Shown: positions 54,471 to 64,000 of the stretch, in pieces
Layout of the letters: every line of letters begins with the position of its first letter
Numbering within the stretch: position 1 is the first letter of the stretch
Source of the DNA: Massospora cicadina
Taxonomy: Eukaryota > Entomophthoromycota > Entomophthoromycetes > Entomophthorales > Entomophthoraceae
Length of the DNA: 64,000 nt
Assembly (NCBI GenBank): GCA_022478985.1
Contig: JAKSZP010002702.1
Location: forward strand, 1 to 64,000
Reading direction: 5' to 3'
Notes under the pieces: generated by a model
What the model was told of the DNA's origin: nothing
What the model saw: only the letters and a program-made list of their open reading frames with translations
The model's database searches: none
Translations under genes and position numbers: made by a program

Positions 54471-55887
54471 TTAGGTGTGAGGGGGTGGGCCCCCTGGCCC
54501 ACCAGCCTCTTCCAGGTCCCCATGGGCTTTCACAGCAGCGTGGGTATTAGCAGCAACGCTATTGGGGTTTTTGTTAATTTTTGTGGAAAGAGTCACGTTG
54601 GCTTTGGCCTTTGCTTTTTGTTTTCCCAACGTTGGACGAATTTTTTGCGGTGCGGATAAGTTTGGTGCACCATCGAGTGGGGCAAAAAAATTTTTTTCGG
54701 TTGGGATAGGTCCCAAGTCAGTTTCTAACTGGGGCTTGGGTGCAGCAATTGGGTGAGATCGAATCTCCCATCAGATTTTCAGATTGAGTGGCCCATTCGG
54801 CTTGGGCCTCCCAATCTGATTGGGTGATGGATTCCCGAGTTGCTTCCACCGCGAAGGTCTCCATGTCCTCCTGACGTTGTGAGTGTGGGATGGTGGTGGT
54901 GACCTTGGCCGCTTCCTTGGCTGCAGTCCTATGGGCCTGCTTGGCCTTCTTCCACTCCTGAAGGGAGATGGGCTTTACCAATAGGTAGCAGCCTTGTGCT
55001 CCCCACGGGAAGGCCTCTTTGGTGCTTGCGGTTGGTTCATAGTGCGCCTCTCCGCTGGCCATGGTTGCCGAGGGGTGCTCTTGGAATGTAACGCCCTCTA
55101 TAATGGGGCACACATGTGCCTTATGGCCAAACGTGTCACAGTGGGTGCAAATGGGGGGCGCGCTATCCACAGTTACCCGGAATGGGTGGGTGGTGTGCCC
55201 TGCGATGTCAATAAAGGTGGAGTGCAGGATCTGGGTTAGGTCCTTTGTGATCTCCTCAGATGGGGTCGGAACTGTGATGGCTTTGCCAGTGCACAGGTGT
55301 GGCATCAGCATGATACGTTGCATTTTGAAAGATTGTATTTCACCATATATAGCAAGACCATCTTTTAGGTGTTGCTCCAAAATATCATGTTTTACCGTAG
55401 TAGGCAAAAAGTCAAACGTGAGGAAAATTTGGTTCGATTTTGTCCATCTGGTGCGTTTAGTTTCGATGACCCATTGCCCTTTGGGGAGGTCGACCACTAT
55501 GCGCACCGCTGCAGCCTCGTCTGCTGCTATTTTGCTTTCAAAACCTAGGTCCAGCCAACTGCGCGACATGGAGTGAGGTGCAACGTACACCGCGGTCGGG
55601 AAAATTTTGTGTACATCTTCACAAAATTTTTCCCATAGGGCCATTTTTTGGATGTCCAGATACACATGGACTCCAAATTCCACCGATGAAAGTGGCTGGG
55701 AATGTGGCATATTGATGTACTGGTTGCATCGTGCTTGCCACGCGAGTATCTCTGGGGAAATTGTGACCACCAGTTTTTTTAAATTTTTTTCTATTCCGCC
55801 GGATTCTCCGGGGCGTTTTTGAATGTTAGAGGCCGCGGGCCTTCCGCCTGCTCCTCTTGCTTTGCTTGCCCAACTGCTCCCAGACAT
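54471..55887 (-). pseudogene. LINE-2 ORF1, nearly intact
   Basis: An open frame of 389 codons runs from MSGSSWASKARGAGGRPAAS at 55887. The N-terminal third is basic; an RNA-binding-like central part (FGVHVYLDIQKMALWEKFCE) follows, then the zinc knuckle CTHCDTFGHKAHVC at about residues 243-256 (C-x2-C-x4-H-x4-C), and an Ala/Lys/Gln-rich tail. A one-base insertion near 54725 ends it early; the next frame (54471-54716) continues with the basic tail (KAKAKANVTLSTKINKN). The full protein would have been about 470 residues and ends close to the ORF2 start. Confidence 0.92.
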
Positions 55888-55978
55888 GGGCGCAGATTAA
55901 TCCCTCTATGAGATTATCAAACTGGATTTAGTCTTGAATTGAATGGGTTGCAAAAATGTTTGCAACGAGAAAGAAAAG

Positions 55979-55996
55979 TGAGAGTCAACTTATTTA
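55979..55996 (-). repeat. LINE-2 target-site duplication, right copy
   Basis: TGAGAGTCAACTTATTTA, identical to 50689-50706. Confidence 0.93.
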
Positions 55997-56041
55997 GACT
56001 TGATACATGAGTAGGGATCTCAACACACTCATTATCCTGAA
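55997..56041 (-). repeat. Ty3-E 5' LTR, part right of LINE-2
   Basis: GACTTGATACATGAGTAGGG and the following bases to TATCCTGA align with GGCTTGATTCAGGTGTATAG to TATCCTGA at 44621-44672 of the left LTR. It completes an LTR of about 437 bp when LINE-2 is removed. Confidence 0.7.
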
Positions 56042-59000
56042 TCTCAACAGTCATTTTAAGATTTTTAGGTTTTGATTTGTCACACACAAAATAAAATTTA
56101 TGGACGGTTTCCTCCAAGTGTTGGACCTCAACAGCATCATAAAGTATTTGCACAAATTAAAATGTAATCTTATAGAGGTTTAAGGTATTTTTTTACTTAA
56201 GTAGATCTATTAGTATATGCCCTTTATGAAAAGAAATCATAATTTTTATTATTCTTTGTTTTAGACTTTGTACTTGTAATTCTAAGTCTTCAATTTTCTC
56301 TGCTGATCAACTCCACTGGCTATAAAGATTTTGTATACAACGCTATATGTGTTAATATTCCTGTCTTTAGTTATAAACTTATAACCTGTTTACTTTATCA
56401 AAGAGAAAGGTCTTCCAGTTAGAATCTTGCTCAAGAGCTGTAAACTATCAAGTATGTTTAATTGTAATGCTGTTCTTGATAAAAAGAACGTTAAACCGAG
56501 AGTTTAAATGAGCTGTAGCCCTAAGTAATGTCTACTTTATATTTTTGTTATTTTTATGTTTTCCAATCTCTTTTATCACTTACAATCATTTTCCACTAGG
56601 TGATGTGTGTTGACTCCAAAATTCTCAAGTTGTAAGTCCCATCAGCTTTTCACAGTGCAATATAGTTTTTCAGCACTTAGATGATCTAAATTCGCTTGTC
56701 TTTCCTAGTCTATAGCTTATGTGGCACTATCAACTTGCGTTTGGATAATTCTGACTTAGATTCCATTTTTGTGCAACTTCTTGTAGACTTCATTTATATA
56801 ATTATTGAATACTCTATTAATGAAATTCATCTGGTCTTGGATTTAGTTAATAAAGTTTCATAATTTTAAAACTCCTGGAGACAGTCCAGTATTTTAAGAA
56901 TTAGTATGATAGTAGTTCCATAAAATTGGAGCCACATTAATTGGTTTCTAGATAGCAGTGTTTCTTTCTGGGGTGTATTCTAAAAAATGTTTAATTTAGT
57001 AATTTTAAGTTAATTAATTAATGTATTTATCACTCCAAATGTAATCCTTAATATAGATAAAGTAAGATAGATAATTTATAGAAACTAACACTAATGGCGC
57101 CACCAAAACCCATGCTCAACACATTGGTCATCAGTAATAACAGGCACTCCGACCAAAGCTAAGTAATGTGCGCTAGAATTATAGGTATTATGGTTAATTT
57201 CGTTTGGTTATAGGGGGAAAGATTTCACTATTTTAAAACATTGCTGCTGATAGTCTTAAAGTTATCTCTATCCAACTCAATTACACCTTTATAGCTATAA
57301 TGTTATTTTATCTCACAGTTTCTCATCTTGATAGGCATGAGACCTTCTTAATGAGATAACTTAACCCTGTGCTGAGAAACAAGATGCTGTGATTCAAAGC
57401 TATCTGGATATGTCATTCTAATACCTAGGGATATGGTATACTGAAATTCCAGAGTAATTTAAGATGATATATAATATAAAAACAAAGTATTCGCTGGATT
57501 AACTATAAGCAAATTTACAATAATAACTTATCATATGGCTAGAAGTTGTTAGGACTTATTCCATATTAAAGTAAGAATTAGTGTCATAAAGTAAAAGTAA
57601 AGTAATTTTAAAGTAGGATTGCTAAAAGTTGTAGCAGTTTTTTATTATAACTTTACAGTTTTTTATAGCGTAAATTTTATTGAATAAAGTAAAAATTAGA
57701 AGTATTTGGTTTAAATATAAGAAACACTAAATATATTAACTATATAAAGGAGTGCATAAGTATAGTAAAGCGCTTTATGTTCTGTTACCTTATCATATGA
57801 TCAAGTAAAATAATCTTTAGGTATTTTGTGAGATTTATCCATCTCAATTAAATAGTCTAATTTATAATAAGGCGCTCACTTTAATTTTTCATATCTTAAT
57901 TTCAGGATCCATGCATATTCTAATAATGAAAGTTTGATTATTAAGATTCTTGTAGTTTAAGACCACTATTATATTGAAACATTTTGGCAAGAATTGACCC
58001 TGAGATTCCAATGATTGTTATGTAACTAACTTCTATTAGCCAGATGTTTAACATGGATCTTAAGTACTTTTAAACTTGGTATACTTAGTTCCAAATAAAC
58101 AACTCTGTACCATGAAATAGATAAGGACTTTTATTCAAATATTGAGAGAACACCTATAAAGGTTTTAATGATAATATCAGGAAAAACTGCTTAGAAAATC
58201 CCTGGGCAATTTTAAAAGGTTCTATATACTGTGAATATAGTTATACTTTTATTTACAAGGATAAAACACATTTCTTCTAACCAGGCCAAATTGATACAAA
58301 TATGAGTATTGAAGTGAATTCTCACATTTAAATGTTCTAAGTCTTGGGCTTGGTTTTGGGGCAAAAACTTTTCTTAATTAATATTTTCTTTACTATTCTC
58401 CTCATTGATCTTAATTGTAGATAAATATAGTAGCAGTAATTTTGAACTAGGATGATATTGTGAGTGTTTTAAATCATCAGTAGAAGCCAAGTTTCACCCT
58501 TACACCTTGATTATGAGACATTTAAAAGAAAGTTACAATTTATCTTTTACATTATAACCTAGTTAGATTTTATATATGTTAAATTAATTTTTTACAATAA
58601 GTCTAGTCTATCTTGATTGTTTCTTAGATATATACTTTTTAAATCCTAAATTGGCAGATGTTACCAAGTGCAATAATTATCAATATTAGTCTTAAAGTTT
58701 GATTTGGAAATCTAGTTTATAAATAGAGCATGATTTATTTAAGTTTTTTAGGAATACTCTGAATATACCTTGTTAAAACGAAACATATTGTTGAAGGCTT
58801 ACATAGTACTTACAAAAGTTAAGTTTTTTAATACATGATCTAGATATAATCAGTCAGAAGATTATGCGTTAGATTAATTCAAGGTGAGATTATATTAATA
58901 TGCTTAGATAAGATGTTTTAAAATTCTATATACTTTTAGCAAATACTAGATTATATAATTCTACTTTTGCTTTATATGTTATAAGTACTGTAATGGTACA

Positions 59001-59530
59001 TGTATGTATGAGATGGGCAGACTTAGAGATAGATTAATCATTATTTAAGAAAGATAAATGATCATGTAAAAAAATTTCATTAAAATCCTTATTAGTTAAG
59101 TTTATATGTGGTAGAATTTATAATAATAATTTGACCTGGATTAGATAGTATATGTATAATTGATAGGTTTGATTTATTATTCTATGTCAAGAAATTCCAG
59201 CTTTAGAGAAAAGGTGATCTATAAACTTGCACCTCAAAATTTTGTTAGATAATATAGTCAAAAAACTAAATATTTAAAATCTAATTCTTATGATACTTTA
59301 GAATATGGCGAGCACCTGAATTGCCCTTAAAATGGCTAAGATTGCATTATGTCATTCATTAGGTAATTCTTACTAGCTAGATGGCTCTATATAGCCAAAC
59401 ATAGCCACGATTATGATTATTCAACCTGAAGATACTTATATCATATTATACAATGATGCCTATGTTACATGAAATTATATAATATCAGAAAAGACTTGAC
59501 TATTAATTTATAAACTAGCTGCTATAAAAT
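56042..59530. other. AT-rich stretch without recognisable gene
   Basis: No gene family, LTR or RNA gene is recognised. A minus-strand open frame at 55917-56153 crosses the Ty3-E LTR border and shows no motif. Confidence 0.5.
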
Positions 59531-59535
59531 TTTTT

Positions 59536-60010
59536 AAAAAGGGTTTACAAACCGGCTAATGGCTTACACAGGGTTAAACCCATTGAGCAACGGATTGACA
59601 ATATGGAGATTGTCAGCCCTCAATACATTACAATAACCTTTTGAATATAGGAAGCAATTGCTATGCAATACCACTTTATTTTATTTTTATATACCAGTCG
59701 CTGACTTCTGCTACTGACTCTTCTCCTTTCCCATATTATCCGCTCTCTTCTTAATCAACTGCCTCCTCTAATTCTGGTTACTATTCACTTATATTTTTGT
59801 TGTTTTGGTTGATTTTGACCCTTTGGATTAGCTTTTATTTATGAACCATAACTCTTTTGGGTTTGCCTCATTATTGGAAGCTCTGGCAAATATTCATGCT
59901 AGAATGTATCACCTTTTTGCAATATTTCAAGGCGCTCAAATACTCGTATACTATAAATCATTTTTAGCAGATATTAGCCAATCAGCTACAACTATTTAGA
60001 GCTTATCATC
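59536..60010 (+). other. Possible LTR-like patch with short open frame
   Basis: A GC-richer patch has the hairpin TGACAAT-ATGGAG-ATTGTCA at 59596-59615, a TATATA at 59688-59693 and pyrimidine-rich DNA, followed by an ATG at 59842 opening 51 codons (MNHNSFGFASLLEALANIHA) that end at a TAG near 59996. The arrangement recalls an LTR, leader and gag start, for example of a Copia-type element, but no partner LTR or pol domain is present in the window. Confidence 0.25.
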
Positions 60011-63000
60011 CAAAGATATCAATATCTTGACAGTAGCTAACATAATATTGTTCCTACTAAGATACTTTGCAATATTCTACTTTTGCATGTCACAAGTTTC
60101 ACAATGATTGGATCTTCTTTAGATTTTCAGAATGTCATAAATGAACCATTCAGTCAATATTGCTAATTTACTCAAACTTATCTTGCTGACATTATTATAT
60201 TTAACCCAAAGAATATCTGACAGTATGTACTATCTAATCATGTTTACATAGCTATATCAAACAATGCTTTAATTTTTCAAGTCTTAAATTCATGTATAAA
60301 ATTACTACTTTACCTTATATAGTATGCCCTATATGATTTATAACACAATGTGCCAGACTTGAATGTTCAATAGCTAGTATTAGAGAACCAGTGTTCCAAG
60401 GAGAAACATAACCTCCATAGTGATACATAAGCACCTAAATAGTATCCATATTACACAAGGTACTGTCAATTTTGTTAATATGTGAAGAAGACTCACCAGG
60501 TAAAAAGTAGTGGAGTTGTTGATCAAGAAACATAGTGCCACCCCAAAGTTCAATTTCAAGACGATTAAAGTATGAACAAGTAGTTACACATGTGTGTGTT
60601 ATAGTTTGTCCCAGTTAATGGTTTTTAATGAGGGGTAAGCCCTATTTTGCTAAATTAATGAGGTGTAGAGTTTTGGTGTCTGGGATTATGGAAATTGTTT
60701 TGAAGAGCTTTTTGCTGTCCATAACCCTTATTTTGCTCAGCATGTAATTCCAAAGTTATTATATTCATATAACTTGTAATCCTTAGCACCTTGTACATGA
60801 GGATATATGTTTGGACTAGTTTAAGAATGAGATTGCGGAGAATTTGGTGCCTAGTAAACAGAACTATTCCATGTATTTCTTGCATACAACTAATTGTGGT
60901 GGCTGTTAAACTTTACAATAGAGAGATAGATACCACTAGCATTCATACAAAAGAGAGAATCCATTCCATAGGCCTTAGTAGTTGAATGCTAAGAGGTAAT
61001 ATTTTTGTTATCTTTGAATGGAACGGGGTATTCATATAAATCTTTTTTTATTGTAAACTAAGAAACTAAGAAAGCACCCTATAATTATCAGGATATTGTA
61101 TTTTATACTTTAGTTTTTAGGAATAAGCTATAAATAAAGTGCCTAGATGCTTTAGCTTAGAATTATATTGTCATTTGTGGGTTTTCACAATTTAATTTTG
61201 CCTTGACAAGCTGAAAGCTCATCAAAATCAATTGCTTTTATGTTTTTTATGACCTTTTTCATGATTTCTTTATAAAATCTCTACATAAGGATGCCTCAGG
61301 TATCAAATTTTAACAATCACTGAGGCCCCTGGATGGTCTTCCTGTCATGGGTGGGATATTAGTTTCAATATACCTGTTTTCACATATTTGTCAATCTAAA
61401 ACAGATCTACGTCATCTTATTTACATAAGTCTTAACTGATTCAGTGATTTTGTTATTTATTTGGCTAGTAATTGAATGTGGCTGGGGGAATTTAGACAGA
61501 GAGGGACGGCGGCAACTCAACAATCCTCTAGGGTGTGTCTCATGTTATCCAACTTGACCAATAAAAATCCTGTGGGTTATTGCCCTCTCAGTTCTGTAGG
61601 GTGAGAGTTCGTTTCAGCTTAATAGGCGCGGCCAGAAAAAAAATAACATCACCCTTTCTTGAATAAGATCTACTCCCCCTTGGGAGCCTGTGCTAGGTCA
61701 TAGTCTATATGAGGTACAAGAAGTTTATTTTCTACAATAGTGTTCATATTGGATGAGAGCAGTGATGTTGCTTTAGCATTATTTTATGAATTTCTTTAAA
61801 CGAGATTATGACAATTGGTACAGTCTTTAAAAGGGACTCAAATGTTCTCATACACAGGGTATCCTTTTCAATGTTACTAATTAGTGAAAGTCATCAATGA
61901 ATCGTCACAAACGCAAGATCTCTTCAAATAAAAACTCAGGGGCACGCTACACTATTTTTTTGGGTTTTAATTTTGCGGTTTTTTGCTCTTTAAAATTTAA
62001 TAGAGGAAGTGTGAAAGAAGTGGTAAAATTTAGTAATGGATGATAGTTCCAAGTAGAAAAATTTATTGGCCATACTTTTTTATAGTTTTATGTCCCTGAT
62101 CATTTACATAAAGATCTACAGCATGGAATTTTGAGGTGCATATTGTTAGTAGCCAACATAGCAGGATTACCTACTTGGTAGTTTAAAATGCCTAGCTCTT
62201 TTTATCACTAAACTTCTTACCATAATCCAATGACTTTAAATGTTTTTTCTGGATCAGTTAGTCAATTTTGCAATATGAGGGCGAAATTTTCTGCTTATGG
62301 ATACCATCATAGATCCTAGACACAATTAAAAAAGGTGGGATTGTCTCCTAAGTTAGCGAACATAAGTGCACTCATAAGATAAATTAAGGGGATTTTTTAG
62401 GTAAACTGAGCCAATATGAGGTCAACCATCCATGCATTCTGGTTCAAAGGGCCATACCATTAAAAATGTTGCTTAAATGTTTGTTTTGTTCTCTGCAGTT
62501 GTCGTCTAATTAAGGTCTGGTAGGCTAACAATCTACACTCTCTGCTCTTCAAGAAGCTAGATAAGTTTTCCCAAGTTCTAAAAGTAAATTGTGGTCATCA
62601 GTCACTAACCACTTATTGTGAGACTTTGAACTTGGAGAATAAATGTATGATAAACATCTGCGACTTATCCTCAATTAAATTAGAAGTCAAGCGGATATGA
62701 AAATGGCATATATTATAACTTGTACAACAAAAATTACCATATCAAAACCCTTGGACACTAGCAAAACAAAACAAAGTAAACTAAACAAGTAGTTTATGGG
62801 CCTTCTTCTTGTTGCAAGGGGTAGAGGAGATATTTTAGTCAATTTAATCTGAATTTGGAGCGCGCATCCATAGATCAATGCACAATCCATGCGGGTTCTT
62901 ACTCAGTGAGCCTCATCCAGCCATACATATACTTGATCAAGTTAACGCATCTCTTCACGTCTGGGTGCCCCATGTTTGGGGACTCATGATGTTACCTTAT

Positions 63001-64000
63001 GACCTGGGAAAAAAATGCTTAGGGGACAATATAAAGTCGTTGAAGTAGATTTTACTATCTTTTGAGAATATCATCCAAATGGCCTTAGCTGAAACAAATT
63101 CTGTTACCAAGTCGTGAACTTCATGATCTGGATTTGTGTTGCTAAAACACCATCAAGGAGTGTACTGTCATAGTTGGTTGGGCGTGGGGCCTTTTTACAA
63201 TTATTAGCATGACGTAATTGTTTATAGATAACATCAGGACATGAGTAGATGTAGTTGCAATCATTGCATCATTGGGAAGTGGTTACGAGGAAGCAACATC
63301 AGTAATAGCTGATGATGACGGCTTTACAATTTGATAGTGGGGATCACTATGACCAATTCAGGGTGAATGATCAATTTAGGACTTAAAAGGTAATTACATC
63401 TTAAGGTATCTGGTAAAATGTGAAGAGAGCTTATACAAACTTATATTAAGTTAAAAATCAAAAGTCATGGTGCTTTCTGGTTTTCCAGCATTATAGGTTC
63501 TGAGTTTGTATGTATGCCAGAAACATATGATCATTGAGCACAAATAAGTTGTTCTTGGCTTCCTGTAAAATGTGGGCCAGTGCATTAAAGACTAATAAAT
63601 GGCTAATTGTTTATAATGACCCATGTCCAATATGAATATTAGACTCTCTTTATAATATGCAATTATGTGTTCCCATCCATCATGCTCTTGTAACAAGTCA
63701 GTGCTCATTGTCATCACCAGGGCGTCACACGCCAAAATAGAAAGGCTTTTTCTTTAGAATATTGTAATACAAATAGTGGAAATCTCTCCTATACTTCGAT
63801 AATAAAATTGAAGCCAATTTTGGATTTTTTTAAAATACAAAAAATGACCGCTCAATTGAGCCAAAGCTTATTGATGTTAATGCAAATGATGCTTGCTGCA
63901 CCAGCTTGGGGTGGTGGTGCGCCACCATCTAGCATCTTTCAGCCACCACCAAAATGTGCCTGGGCTGGCTCTGCTAGACCCCCTAATGCTACCAGGCGTT
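60011..64000. other. AT-rich stretch without recognisable gene
   Basis: No gene family is recognised. Slightly GC-richer patches lie near 61440-61700 and at the window end. A small hairpin (TGGTGG-TGCG-CCACCA at 63912-63927) occurs in the terminal GC-rich patch, which may be the edge of another repeat continuing beyond the window. Confidence 0.45.

Larger units (their letters stand above)
50707..55978 (-). mobile_element. LINE-2: full-length non-LTR retrotransposon, minus strand
   Basis: It is 5272 bp, bounded by an exact 18-bp duplication, and aligns along its whole length with LINE-1. It carries the same ORF1 and ORF2 plan. Most differences from LINE-1 are transitions. Because it lies inside the Ty3-E LTR, it inserted after Ty3-E. 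Its reading frames are somewhat longer than in LINE-1 (ORF1 389 codons; an RT stretch of 371 codons), but stops and frame changes still make it non-functional. The 3' terminus has AATAAATTTT with no long poly(A). Confidence 0.95.
44227..56041 (-). mobile_element. Ty3-E: Ty3/gypsy element, minus strand, split by LINE-2
   Basis: Left LTR 44227-44673, coding interior about 44674-50314 and right LTR 50315-50706 plus 55997-56041 make one element with LINE-2 inserted in its 5' LTR. Without the LINE it is about 6.5 kb, nearly the length of Ty3-C (6547 bp), and has the same order protease, dUTPase-like module, RT, RNase H, integrase, GPY/F on the minus strand. It is the most decayed of the family: readable blocks are short and in changing frames. 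A target duplication was not found. Confidence 0.85.

Noticed and set aside
57305..57420. Apparent inverted repeat TCACAG...CTGTGA with TTTCTCA patches
   Set aside because: Only the outer six bases pair in order; the inner patches are out of order, so it is likely chance.
1..64000. CRISPR arrays, bacterial operons or ribosome binding sites
   Set aside because: The window is eukaryotic retroelement DNA; no regularly spaced short repeats or prokaryotic gene organisation occur.

Overview
This window is a eukaryotic, TE-dominated, AT-rich region in which I could not identify one intact host gene. The retroelement mix (Ty3/gypsy elements including a chromovirus, plus a LINE with ORF1 zinc knuckle, APE-type endonuclease, RT and C-terminal zf-RVT motif) fits a large, repeat-rich genome. 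I favour a filamentous fungus, possibly a rust-like basidiomycete, but that is an inference from style and CpG-transition decay; no host marker gene confirms it.

Layout. (1) 1-780: decayed unassigned sequence. (2) 780-4852: Ty3-A, plus strand, pol remnant and 3' LTR. (3) 4853-8915: Ty3-B, plus strand, 5'-truncated, abutting the Ty3-A LTR directly; its 3' LTR probably starts at 8916. (4) 9000-11340: two coding-like relics of unknown origin, the second a minus-strand coiled-coil protein. (5) 11401-17947: Ty3-C, plus strand, structurally complete, with 561/562-bp LTRs, candidate PBS, gag with coiled coil and zinc knuckle, pol, PPT and a 5-bp target duplication (one mismatch). (6) 17953-22795: AT-rich, no gene. 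(7) 22796-28748: Ty3-D, minus-strand chromovirus with 855/856-bp LTRs, chromodomain remnant and little gag. (8) 28749-34100: AT-rich, no gene. (9) 34110-36560: two diverged direct repeats of about 1.05 kb. (10) 36590-42960: a roughly 565-bp tandem repeat split by LINE-1 (37111-42382, minus). (11) 42995-44200: minus-strand coding-like relic. (12) 44227-56041: Ty3-E, minus strand, whose 5' LTR is split by LINE-2 (50707-55978, minus). (13) 56042-64000: AT-rich, with one possible LTR-like patch near 59540-59900.

Function. Ty3-A, B, C and E belong to one lineage. Each has the order protease, dUTPase-like module, RT, RNase H, integrase, GPY/F module. The dUTPase-like module between protease and RT is the most interesting recurring feature. 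All elements are broken by stops and frameshifts, and three of the five lost a catalytic aspartate in the RT active-site box by substitution (Ty3-C also by a frameshift). The two LINE copies are very similar, each bounded by an exact 17-18 bp target duplication, and differ largely by transitions, many at CpG. Nothing here looks autonomous today; the window is a record of nested insertion and mutational decay.
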